Of a DNA stretch of 64,000 bases, positions 9,502 through 17,864 are shown in pieces. Made by a program: the position numbers and the translations under genes. Below the pieces are notes generated by a model, which saw nothing but the letters and a program-made list of their open reading frames with translations, made no database searches and had not been told where the DNA came from. The DNA is from Mucilaginibacter sp. dw_454 (GTDB taxonomy: Bacteria; Bacteroidota; Bacteroidia; Sphingobacteriales; Sphingobacteriaceae), in assembly GCF_018449775.1 (NCBI RefSeq), contig NZ_JAAVVB010000007.1:124001-188000 (forward strand). Reading direction: 5' to 3'. How positions within the stretch are numbered: the stretch's first letter is position 1; each line of letters begins with the position of its first letter.

Positions 9502-10394
9502 GCCTCCTCAAAATATATTTTTTTCGACAGATCCACATAATGATGAAGGATAGCGCCATCATTTAATTGAAGAGGATTAACAACGTACTCGTCAGCATTT
9601 AACACCGTCGCTTTTTGTCCTGCTACTAACATTGCAGAAAGTGCTTGCTCTAAATAGTAAGAAGATCCGCTGGTTTCTTCTAAAACGTTGATCCATTTCT
9701 CCAGGGCACCCCAGTCGATAGCCAGGCTGTTTAGTCCAATAGCGCCAACGTTTAACAGCGACGGAATATCGTGCCCGCACAGATCTTTCATTAACTGCTT
9801 TGCGTATCCATAACTTTCTACCTGGTCAACCATATATAATGGCTCAGCAGGTTTCATTAACCAGTTTAATATCGCTGTGGGCTCTTGCCAGAAAAGCATA
9901 TCAGAATCCAACACCAATTTCCATTTATTACCGGGTAAAAGGTGTACGTCTGTCAATTTTTTTAGGTGTGGGTATATCGCACGTTTTCTGTGTAAGGCCG
10001 GGTACTTTTCTGCCGGGAGTCTTTTTGAAAACGTCTCATCAAGTTCGTTCTTTTGAATGATGCCGGCCCCCGGGATTTGTTTATTGATCTGAGCAATCAG
10101 CTGCGCGTTAAAACTTCCATCGTCAATTAATATAAAATGGAGTTTTTGATTGGCAACACGGGCCAAAGAGCTGATACAGAACAGCGTTTGGTAAAGATGT
10201 TTTTTGCCAGTTAAAAAATAGATGGGCATCCCGTCGGCGAATGAAGATATAGGCGGCAGGTGAGCCACGGCAAGCATCATCGCTTTTTGACCGGCAAGCA
10301 TGCGCCGATAGGCCCAAACCCCACCAAACCGTTGGTAACGCCTATAGTTTGAGCGCGGGTGCCGGTAAAGAATATCTATCAGTTTTTGTATCAA
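9483..10394 (-). CDS. Putative GT-A glycosyltransferase (GT8-like)
   Basis: A 303-residue protein. IYFLTGKKHLYQTLFCISSL resembles the first strand and helix of GT8-type enzymes, and KLVLDSDMLFWQEP carries the DxD motif in the GT8-like context. The last third, with LEQALSAML, looks like the acceptor part. The start is TTG: TTGA again combines this start with the TGA stop of the upstream GT2 gene. CAZy family membership is uncertain because overall similarity seems low. Confidence 0.65.
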   Translation of the reverse strand: MIQKLIDILYRHPRSNYRRYQRFGGVWAYRRMLAGQKAMMLAVAHLPPISSFADGMPIYFLTGKKHLYQTLFCISSLARVANQKLHFILIDDGSFNAQLIAQINKQIPGAGIIQKNELDETFSKRLPAEKYPALHRKRAIYPHLKKLTDVHLLPGNKWKLVLDSDMLFWQEPTAILNWLMKPAEPLYMVDQVESYGYAKQLMKDLCGHDIPSLLNVGAIGLNSLAIDWGALEKWINVLEETSGSSYYLEQALSAMLVAGQKATVLNADEYVVNPLQLNDGAILHHYVDLSKKIYFEEAWKKLR

Positions 10395-11308
10395 GCTATT
10401 TTTGCTAAACCATCAAACATACCGCAGGCGGCTTTCCATTTTAAGTAATTGACCGGCTTTTTCCAGGCTGCATATTTAAAATAAGCTTTGAGTTTTCTTA
10501 ACCCCACGCTCCCTGCGGCTATTGGTTTCCAGGGGCAGATCTGGTGCGCGGCCAGCACCTGTACCCACGAGCTGTTTATACCCAATTGCAATTTAGCCAG
10601 GTAACTAATTGTCATACGTTTTGCAGGGATAATGTGCTGCAATTTGAGCTGCGGGAAATAACCCGTTTGCCAACCCGATTTCAGGAGCCATAAAATGATA
10701 TCATTATCTCCTGCCGATGAGAGACTGTTCCCGGTACGGTCGGCAATCAATGATTGCGAGTTTTGCATTGCCTCCAGGTATTTTTCGAGGGCAATTTTAC
10801 GGATGATCATGCCCGCACCTATAGGCGCGGCTGATGGATATTGATACGCCCAGGTTTCGATTATAGGCTGCTCGCCCAAATCGCGCAATGCCAGGCTTCC
10901 GTAAAAACCATCAAGCCATTGAGGAGGATCTGATTCAAAAAGCGGTAACGATTTTCCCCCGGCAGCACCTAAGCGGCTTTCGGTGTTAAATAGCGCTACC
11001 GCCCGGCTGAGGTAATCCGGATCAAGAATGTTATCATCGTCAACCATGACAATAACAGCTGCCTGCGCCGCCGAAAAACCTTTAATGCGGGCGCGTGTAA
11101 GGCCTTGTTGTGCCTCAAAAACTATTTTGCCGTTAGGATGCCAGGTAAGATCGATATCGTGGCTAAAATTATTCGACGAGTTATTATCAATGATGATGAG
11201 TTCCCAGGATTCGACATTCATTGATTGATTTTTCAAGCCATCCAATGTTTGCCTAAGCCTATTGGGGTTAGGATTATAAGTAGGTAATATAACCGAGATC
11301 TCAATCAT
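10391..11308 (-). CDS. GT2 family glycosyltransferase
   Basis: A 305-residue GT-A enzyme with ISVILPTYNPNPNRLRQTLDGL, LIIIDNNSSNN and VIVMVDDDNILDPDYL, the three classic family 2 blocks. Downstream, GAAGGKSLP and SAGDNDIILWLLKSGW match the acceptor region with its ED/ND catalytic-type loop. It overlaps the upstream GT9 gene by 8 bp. The sugar is unknown. Confidence 0.88.
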   Translation of the reverse strand: MIEISVILPTYNPNPNRLRQTLDGLKNQSMNVESWELIIIDNNSSNNFSHDIDLTWHPNGKIVFEAQQGLTRARIKGFSAAQAAVIVMVDDDNILDPDYLSRAVALFNTESRLGAAGGKSLPLFESDPPQWLDGFYGSLALRDLGEQPIIETWAYQYPSAAPIGAGMIIRKIALEKYLEAMQNSQSLIADRTGNSLSSAGDNDIILWLLKSGWQTGYFPQLKLQHIIPAKRMTISYLAKLQLGINSSWVQVLAAHQICPWKPIAAGSVGLRKLKAYFKYAAWKKPVNYLKWKAACGMFDGLAKIA

Positions 11309-12233
11309 TGAACAAGCTATCTACCGGCAGCGGACCAACGGGGCGTTGTAATTGCTGGTTGACGACACTATATACGGTATCTACCGATATAGCGGTCATG
11401 CATTTTCTATCATAATGGCAAAGGTTTCTTAGCCAGCAGGGCGAACATGCTACAGCACTGTAGATGTTGTGGTAAGCGGCGTACCCGGATTGTTCAGGCA
11501 TCTCGCGTCCACCATAAATAATCACGGCCGGGCAATCAACAGCACGGGCCAAATGCATTAAAAACCCAACATGGGCTATTAACAACCGCGAGTTATGTAA
11601 AACGGCGGCGCTCTCCCGCAAATTTGTCTTTCCGCGAAGATCTGTGACATTATTTAACGGATAGTCGTCTGCAGCACCTAGTTGGAGGATGGTATATTGA
11701 TCAGAAAGCCTATCTGCCAACTGTTGGTAACGCTCGGCAAGCCATTCTTTATTATGCATAGGTATTTTGCCGTTGACGCTTGACGTAATTATAACCAATT
11801 GATCTTTGGCATAAATGCCGGCTAGTACTTCAGCCTCCGTCAAAACAATTTTGGGTTTGTTTTTGATCTCGCCTTTCAAACCCACACAGTCGGCCAGCTT
11901 TAAAACGATATGTTTTTCGGGTACCGAGTCTTTATCCAGTACTTCATCATAGTTGGCATACGATGGCCTTACTAATTTGATGCTTCGCAAGGCGAGTGCA
12001 AATCGGGATAACAAGGCATTGAATGGTAATATCAAGCCAACATCCGGATTGTTTTTAAACAGATCAGGATGATCACTTTTAATCCAAACCTTTTTGCCGG
12101 TTTGCTCATGAAGCCCGCGGGCAATAGTTGTCAACAACAGGTTATCGCCTAAAGCCTCACCAAAATAAAGAATGTGCGATGGGGCACCATGATTACGTAA
12201 CAGCTTTAACGTTGCCAGAAAAGTTTTGACCAT
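11301..12233 (-). CDS. GT9-like (heptosyltransferase family) glycosyltransferase
   Basis: A 310-residue GT-B protein. ILYFGEALGDNLLLTTIARGL is the glycine-rich N-terminal motif of the ADP-heptose:LPS transferase family. The C-terminal half contains LRESAAVLHNSRLLIAHVGFLMHLARAVDCPAVIIYGG, the GT9 donor-site region. A cysteine-rich tail (ACSPCWLRNLCHYDRKC) is also present. It may act in core or adaptor assembly, but heptose use is not demonstrated by sequence. Confidence 0.8.
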   Translation of the reverse strand: MVKTFLATLKLLRNHGAPSHILYFGEALGDNLLLTTIARGLHEQTGKKVWIKSDHPDLFKNNPDVGLILPFNALLSRFALALRSIKLVRPSYANYDEVLDKDSVPEKHIVLKLADCVGLKGEIKNKPKIVLTEAEVLAGIYAKDQLVIITSSVNGKIPMHNKEWLAERYQQLADRLSDQYTILQLGAADDYPLNNVTDLRGKTNLRESAAVLHNSRLLIAHVGFLMHLARAVDCPAVIIYGGREMPEQSGYAAYHNIYSAVACSPCWLRNLCHYDRKCMTAISVDTVYSVVNQQLQRPVGPLPVDSLFND

Positions 12234-12256
12234 GTTAACCGGCGATGAGATGATGA

Positions 12257-13357
12257 TTAATTTAAATGTGTTTTAAAATAGCTATCGGTTAAGCCAACCC
12301 ATTCGTCAAAACCCGCCGGATTCCAATGCGCGTCGCTCTTGTAAAATAAATTGCGGTGATCTTGCCTGAAAGCACTGTCGATACTGATTACTGGTACGGT
12401 GGTTTTGGTTTCAACCCGGGTCAGCAAATTATTATAGGTCATCCTATTTCTGTCATAAACAGACACCGCATTGGGTATGATCGACAAAAAAACACCTTTA
12501 AAGCCAATGGACTGGTAATAGCTGTCGGCCGCCGCCAGCTTTTGGTTGATTTGTGCAATGTCGTTATCCGTGTGCGGTTTAAAAGCTGATTCGGGCTGCG
12601 TGGTATCAACCGTCATATTCAGGAAAAGACGTTTTTTATCGGTACTTACTGCAACTTCCGGAGCAACTCTTCCAAAACAATAGTTTATAGCAGCTTTAAA
12701 TTCTTTAACAGGTGTAAAAAGCCTGTCGTCAAACAAAAGCAGTTCAAGGTTACGGCTCAGGTCTTTGTTAAATATCAGCCCGCTTATACGTTCCAAACCG
12801 TGCGGTAAGCCTGGCGGCGATTGTTTTGCAGCAAGCGCGTCAAAGTTTTTATGTTGTTTGATATCGTCTGCACTCCAGGTAGTTTCGGTGGTTTGAAGAT
12901 CATAGCCAACCAGGTTACGTTCTGCAAATTCCATAACCAGGTAGTTTTTTTTGGTGGTATCGGGCACGATAGGGCCGTAAGGAAAGCGCCTGTCCAGGAA
13001 AATCACCTCGTCAAAATCTGAAAAAGCTTTTTTTAAACGCTTATCCGCCAGGAAACTGTCGCCCACTATATACAGTACGCGATTGTTAGCGGCACCCGTT
13101 TCTCTTGAGGTATATTGATGAAAAGGCTCAAGCTGATATTTATATTGATGCAAGTACGACAGGCCGTATAAATCGCCATACCGCCAACGGTCAGAACGTA
13201 TAAACAGCCGGTGATATACTGAATTGTCGCGTTTACCGGTATTTAAATGATCGAAATACCGATCTTGTTTAACGCGATTAATAAACGACTGATTCATTGC
13301 TACCAATAAAACCAGTGCGCTAATAACAAACACTAAGCAGGCAAACAGTTTCCGCAT
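12257..13357 (-). CDS. SGNH/AlgX-AlgJ-like O-acetyltransferase partner
   Basis: A 366-residue protein with an N-terminal membrane anchor (residues 4-22) and an extracytoplasmic SGNH-type domain. Ser101 in YIVGDSFL and the Asp342/His344 pair in SDAHWNPAGFDEW are the expected catalytic residues, as in AlgX/AlgJ and DHHW proteins. Its ATG overlaps the TAA of the MBOAT gene by one base, so the two form a unit: MBOAT carries the acyl group across the membrane and this protein puts it on the polysaccharide. Acetyl as the group transferred is inference from the family. Confidence 0.82.
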   Translation of the reverse strand: MRKLFACLVFVISALVLLVAMNQSFINRVKQDRYFDHLNTGKRDNSVYHRLFIRSDRWRYGDLYGLSYLHQYKYQLEPFHQYTSRETGAANNRVLYIVGDSFLADKRLKKAFSDFDEVIFLDRRFPYGPIVPDTTKKNYLVMEFAERNLVGYDLQTTETTWSADDIKQHKNFDALAAKQSPPGLPHGLERISGLIFNKDLSRNLELLLFDDRLFTPVKEFKAAINYCFGRVAPEVAVSTDKKRLFLNMTVDTTQPESAFKPHTDNDIAQINQKLAAADSYYQSIGFKGVFLSIIPNAVSVYDRNRMTYNNLLTRVETKTTVPVISIDSAFRQDHRNLFYKSDAHWNPAGFDEWVGLTDSYFKTHLN

Positions 13358-14745
13358 TAAAACTGGAAATAGATAAATTGAGCCTCGTTAAACACCCCAA
13401 GGAAGTAGCATCCCACAAATAGCAATAACGACGCTGTAATTAATTTGGCTTTTGAAAACTGTGCGTATCCACTCAAATAATGTTCGCTTACTACCAGCGC
13501 AATAATTATTAATGCACAATAATATAATTCGGCAGGTTGCATAATACCCCTTGCCGTATAATGCAGGTTAGCCAAAGTGCAAATTTGATGGATGATATAA
13601 AACGCCTCGTGGACAGAATTGGCCCTGAAGAATACCCAGGCAAGGCATATCAAGTTGAAGGTTAAAAGCCATTTGATCATTCGGGGGATTTCAATACGTA
13701 TCCCCAGGCGCTTCATTAGCTGGTAAGCGATGAGCAAGCAGCCGTGAATACCGCCCCACACCAGGTATTTCCAGTTAGCGCCATGCCATAAGCCGCTAAT
13801 TAAAAAAACCACCAACAGGTTTAAGCAGGTACGCATTAATGCTTTACGATTGCCGCCCAGGGGGATATAAACGTAATCGCGAAACCAGGTGGAAAGCGAT
13901 ATGTGCCAGCGCTGCCAAAATGCTGAAACGTTTAGAGCTGTATAAGGCTGGTTAAAGTTTTTCATTAACTCTATGCCTAAGGTTAAAGCCGCCCCAACAG
14001 CAATGTCCGAGTAGCCGCTAAAATCGCAATAAATCTGGAACGCAAATAAGTAGGTGCCAATCAACAAATCGGCAGCCGAATGCGCGTGAGGGTTATTAAA
14101 AACCGGGTCGACATAAAGACCCAGCCTGTCGGCTATCACCACCTTTTTAAATAAGCCCACACACATTAAAAATATGCCGGTAATGAATGTTTGCTGATTA
14201 AAATAGTGGCGTTTATGCAATTGCGGCAAGATATGTTGCGGGCGCTCTATCGGGCCGGCCACCATTTGCGGGTAAAACATAACATAAAGCGCATAAAGGC
14301 CCAAATGTCGTTCGGCCTTGTAATTACCCCGGTAAACCTCGATAGTATAACTCATGGCCTGAAACGTGTGAAATGAAAGACCAATGGGCAGTATAATGTT
14401 AAGCAACGGCAGTTGCGGCCCGTGCCAGTGGCCGGCCAATAAATTGATATTGTGGGCCAAAAAGTTGAAATATTTATAAAAAGCCAGAACACCTATATTG
14501 GTGGCTAAGCTTAGCAGCAGCCAAAGTTTTCTGTGCCAACCGGTAGCTTGTTCTATCAGTAAACCGGCAACATAGTCAACCGCTATAGTAAAGAAGATAA
14601 TTAATATATATACCGGTTTAAAGTACATATAAAAATAACAGCTGGCCGCCAGTAACCATATCCACCGTAGTTTATGCGGCAGCAGGTAGTACGCGCTGGT
14701 TACTATTAAAAAGAAGAATAAAAAAAGAAGCGAATTAAATAACAT
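13357..14745 (-). CDS. MBOAT family O-acyltransferase (AlgI/DltB-like)
   Basis: A 462-residue polytopic protein with about ten hydrophobic segments. RWHISLSTWFRDYVYIPLGG with His281 and SGLWHGANWKYLVWGGIHG with His321 are the two family signatures; the second histidine is the catalytic one in AlgI and DltB. It is paired with the following SGNH protein exactly as in alginate-type acetylation. Here the module lies inside a glycosyltransferase operon, so the modified substrate is most likely the polysaccharide made by these genes. Confidence 0.92.
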   Translation of the reverse strand: MLFNSLLFLFFFLIVTSAYYLLPHKLRWIWLLAASCYFYMYFKPVYILIIFFTIAVDYVAGLLIEQATGWHRKLWLLLSLATNIGVLAFYKYFNFLAHNINLLAGHWHGPQLPLLNIILPIGLSFHTFQAMSYTIEVYRGNYKAERHLGLYALYVMFYPQMVAGPIERPQHILPQLHKRHYFNQQTFITGIFLMCVGLFKKVVIADRLGLYVDPVFNNPHAHSAADLLIGTYLFAFQIYCDFSGYSDIAVGAALTLGIELMKNFNQPYTALNVSAFWQRWHISLSTWFRDYVYIPLGGNRKALMRTCLNLLVVFLISGLWHGANWKYLVWGGIHGCLLIAYQLMKRLGIRIEIPRMIKWLLTFNLICLAWVFFRANSVHEAFYIIHQICTLANLHYTARGIMQPAELYYCALIIIALVVSEHYLSGYAQFSKAKLITASLLLFVGCYFLGVFNEAQFIYFQF

Positions 14746-14751
14746 TACGCC

Positions 14752-15678
14752 TTAATAGCCCCCAAACCAGCGATAGAGTTTAAGCCGTATCCTATTCAGA
14801 AAAACAATTCTCTTCCATTCGTAAACGGTTCCGTGGGCATCATCCGCCCATATGGCCAGGTGGTCCTGGTGCCATTTTTCCTTCATTTTCGGATCTGATG
14901 TCTTAGCATCGTCATGCACATTGGCAACCGCGAGGGCTTGCCTGATCAATTTTCTGGCATGGCCTTTAACCATCCGCAGCCATAATTCAAAATCAAGGGC
15001 GCAGTGCAGCTCCTCCCATATAGGTTCGTGTATTTTGCTGCTCCAAAAGCATGATGGCTGGGCAAGACTGGGTATTTTTATAAAATAATCAAGCAAGGGC
15101 ATCATTTTTATTAACTCAAAGCGGTTTTGCTGCGTGGTATAGTTGTAGGCATAGCCGTAGATAAAATCTACCTTGCTTTTTAAAAACGTACTCATTGTTA
15201 ATTCAAAAACGTCTTTGCAATAATAGTCGTCGCTATTTATCCAGGCATAATAATTACCCGATGCAAGGCTAAAACCCAGGTTAATGGCCTGGCCTTGCCC
15301 TTCATCTTTTTCGCTTTGCCAGTAACTAAGCCAGGGCTCATATTTTTTAATGATCTCTACCGAGCCGTCTGTGCTGCCGCCATCAATAATGATAAACTCA
15401 AGGTTAGGATAGTTTTGAAGCAAGACAGAACGGATGGTTTGCTCTAAAAACGCTGCCTGGTTATAAGATGGCGTGACAATGCTAAGCTTGGGCCATTGCT
15501 TTTGGGTTTGGTAAACGGCCGGATCTGTCTCTTCTGTCCACGGCCAACCCGATTTTCCGGCAACAGGTGGTAATACTTTTAATAGCCCACCCGGCTCTGC
15601 AGCAATCGGTTTCAAGGGCCATTCAATGCCCTTTGAAATCATCGATTTACGATATTGTTCCAGATCAGGCAACTGCAT
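14752..15678 (-). CDS. GT2 family glycosyltransferase
   Basis: A 308-residue GT-A enzyme. KLSIVTPSYNQAAFLEQTIRSV, LEFIIIDGGSTDGSVEII and YYAWINSDDYYCKDVF are the family 2 blocks. An N-terminal extension of about 60 residues precedes the catalytic core. It shares long motifs with the next gene upstream (TPSYNQ, IIIDGGSTD, NSDDYY), so the two are probably paralogues from duplication. It overlaps that gene by 14 bp. Confidence 0.88.
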   Translation of the reverse strand: MQLPDLEQYRKSMISKGIEWPLKPIAAEPGGLLKVLPPVAGKSGWPWTEETDPAVYQTQKQWPKLSIVTPSYNQAAFLEQTIRSVLLQNYPNLEFIIIDGGSTDGSVEIIKKYEPWLSYWQSEKDEGQGQAINLGFSLASGNYYAWINSDDYYCKDVFELTMSTFLKSKVDFIYGYAYNYTTQQNRFELIKMMPLLDYFIKIPSLAQPSCFWSSKIHEPIWEELHCALDFELWLRMVKGHARKLIRQALAVANVHDDAKTSDPKMKEKWHQDHLAIWADDAHGTVYEWKRIVFLNRIRLKLYRWFGGY

Positions 15679-16531
15679 CGTTCTGCAAAATTTTCTTTAA
15701 TGTTGAATGATCTGTCAGTTTCATCAAGCCCGGATAAAACACTTTAAGCAAACGATGCTGCCATACTGCCGGCAATGTTGCTCCAAGGGCATAGATGATA
15801 TTTAAGCCATTTTTGTGTGTTTTTACGCTGTCATCAATACGTTTAAATTTATCCGGGTTAAGCCTGCGCTGTAATTGCAGCAACTCTGTAGCCCGTGCGG
15901 CGTTTTGCGGTTGCGATTTTTGTTGGCTATGTAAACGGTATACAGAGAAATAGACGGTTGAAGGAATAAATTTCACACCCGCATGGTTTGCGCGAGCATA
16001 CCATTCCCAATCGAAACCAAAATGCAGCTCCGCATTAAGCGGCCCTGTTTGCTCCCAGGCTTTTCTGGTCCAAAAACTGCTGGGTTGGGTTATATAATCG
16101 CCCGTGTTAATGTCCCATGGTTTCTGCGGATCAAAATAACTGCCATGGGTAAAGTTTTTACTTTCATCCAGATGGATACAGTTGCCAAACAGCAATTGGG
16201 GTTGCGAGGTGTCCAGCAAACCGGCTACTTTAGCTAATACGCCCGGCAGATAATAATCGTCAGAATTAAGCCAGCATAAAATATCGCCCGTCGCGCGCTC
16301 AAAACCTTTATTAATAGCATCAGCCTGGCCGTTGTCGCTTTCGCTTATCCAATAAGTAATATACTGCCCGTACTTTTTGATCACCTCTACCGTGTTGTCT
16401 GTGCTGCCGCCATCAATAATAATATATTCCAGGTTAGGATACTGCTGGCCAATTACAGATAAAATAGTTTGTTCAATAAACCCGCCCTGGTTGTATGAGG
16501 GAGTTATAACAGATATTTTAGGATAGCTCAT
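15665..16531 (-). CDS. GT2 family glycosyltransferase
   Basis: The frame is open to 16621, but the ATG at 16529-16531 gives MSYPKISVITPSYNQGGF, the proper GT2 N-terminus, and limits the overlap with the acetyltransferase to 14 bp instead of 104. The 288-residue product has YIIIDGGSTDNTVEVI and ILCWLNSDDYYLPGVL, the nucleotide and metal sites. It is a probable paralogue of the downstream gene. The added sugar is unknown. Confidence 0.87.
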   Translation of the reverse strand: MSYPKISVITPSYNQGGFIEQTILSVIGQQYPNLEYIIIDGGSTDNTVEVIKKYGQYITYWISESDNGQADAINKGFERATGDILCWLNSDDYYLPGVLAKVAGLLDTSQPQLLFGNCIHLDESKNFTHGSYFDPQKPWDINTGDYITQPSSFWTRKAWEQTGPLNAELHFGFDWEWYARANHAGVKFIPSTVYFSVYRLHSQQKSQPQNAARATELLQLQRRLNPDKFKRIDDSVKTHKNGLNIIYALGATLPAVWQHRLLKVFYPGLMKLTDHSTLKKILQNDAVA

Positions 16532-17099
16532 GGATGCTGAATGATTTGAACGGGTTCCATTGAACGTCGTCGGGGTTGCGGAACCGGATAATTTTGGCAG
16601 GATTTCCGGCTGCGATGGCAAAATCAGGAATGTCTTTGTTTACCAGGCTGCCCGCTCCAATGATTACGCCCTTGCCTATGCTTACCCCACCTATGATGGT
16701 AACCCTTGCACCTATCCAGCAACCGCTGCCAATAACAACCTGTTGACTAGAAAGGGGCCGTAATGAACCGGTGTCGTGCGAACCCGCAATGATCAGCAGA
16801 TCTTTTGCAGTTTGGGTATAGTTACCTATGCTAACCTTATCAAATGCCCAGATATGATTATCATGACCCAAAGAAACATAGGCGCCAATACTGATGTTAC
16901 GCGGATAAAGGCATTTAAACCCGCCGTCGATAAATACAGGAAATGATGCTTTTATACCTGTTAGTTTCAGTATACGCAAATTCAAACGCGAAAGCGCCTG
17001 CATTTTATGGTTTCGGGGCATTAGCCGTAACAACCACATGAAAAACGTACCCGCGATACGCAGTAAGTATGATTTTATTTTTCGTAAAGTATCCAACAA
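16518..17099 (-). CDS. Left-handed beta-helix acetyltransferase (WcaF/LacA-like)
   Basis: A 193-residue protein with a hydrophobic N-terminal helix and then hexapeptide repeats from about residue 60 to 175, such as ISIGAYVSLG, VVIGSGCWIGARVTIIGG and VIIGAGSLVNKDIPDFAIAAGNPAKII. The last segment is the signature of galactoside/colanic-acid-type O-acetyltransferases that use acetyl-CoA. His113 in AGSHDTG is a plausible catalytic base. It probably acetylates a sugar or intermediate in the cytoplasm, distinct from the MBOAT route. The start appears to be TTG. Confidence 0.85.
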   Translation of the reverse strand: MLDTLRKIKSYLLRIAGTFFMWLLRLMPRNHKMQALSRLNLRILKLTGIKASFPVFIDGGFKCLYPRNISIGAYVSLGHDNHIWAFDKVSIGNYTQTAKDLLIIAGSHDTGSLRPLSSQQVVIGSGCWIGARVTIIGGVSIGKGVIIGAGSLVNKDIPDFAIAAGNPAKIIRFRNPDDVQWNPFKSFSIHELS

Positions 17100-17110
17100 T
17101 TAAAACGGCT

Positions 17111-17845
17111 CTATTTTTTTAAGACCAAGCGAAAGAGTGATTTAACTTTTGATTTGATATGGCTGATTATCGTTTGTTTTTCATAAAAATCGCGAATTAC
17201 CAAACCATCATCATTAAAAGGCTCATCGTTTTCATTTATTTTTTGGCCTATAAACCCCCATCCTTCTCTTTGGGTAGGAAATGGCTTTTTATCAAAAAAA
17301 TCGTCATGAATGGTAGCCGAGTTTTGAAACCGGCTATAGATTTCATTCAGAAAATACTGGTCGCTGCCATAGGCAAGCTCGTTCTGTCCGGCAAATGAAG
17401 CGACAAGTTCGTGCATAGACAGTAAATTGCCCCTAATGCCCCACATACCGCCAAGTATCTTAAAATGGTTTTCATCGTTTGCCTGATGATGGGGATGATC
17501 GCGCATGATGTGGATAGCATCATCGTTATTTATCCATTCGTCTACCGCAAGTTTTTCCCTGGTAGAAAGCCGCGAATCGGCATCACGAAATATTACCCGC
17601 TCACAATCTTCCAGGTCGGCTGCGTAAAACCGCCAAAACATTCCATATATCCCGCCCGTCATATCAACCGCTATGGCGCCTTCATTTTTAATATCGGTTA
17701 TTATTTGTTCAGGCACCGAGCCGTCGTAATAAACAATCACCTGCCAATCGGGATAAATAGTTGCAGCCTGCATAATGTTTTTAAGGATACCGACCGTATA
17801 AATTGGCAGATTATCCCACAATGAATAGGCTATGTACTTTTTCAA
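17111..17845 (-). CDS. Putative GT-A-like glycosyltransferase
   Basis: A 244-residue protein. YIAYSLWDNLPIYTVGILKNI at the N-terminus and ERVIFRDADSRLSTREKLAVDEW with a DxD motif suggest a GT-A nucleotide-diphospho-sugar fold. The middle block HIMRDHPHHQ and GGMWGIRGN recurs in uncharacterised proteins of polysaccharide clusters. The start is TTG, 19 bp after the Wzt-like gene. The transferase assignment is inferred from the DxD motif and context. Confidence 0.6.
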   Translation of the reverse strand: MKKYIAYSLWDNLPIYTVGILKNIMQAATIYPDWQVIVYYDGSVPEQIITDIKNEGAIAVDMTGGIYGMFWRFYAADLEDCERVIFRDADSRLSTREKLAVDEWINNDDAIHIMRDHPHHQANDENHFKILGGMWGIRGNLLSMHELVASFAGQNELAYGSDQYFLNEIYSRFQNSATIHDDFFDKKPFPTQREGWGFIGQKINENDEPFNDDGLVIRDFYEKQTIISHIKSKVKSLFRLVLKK

Positions 17846-17864
17846 TGAAGCGCTGTTGATTTTC

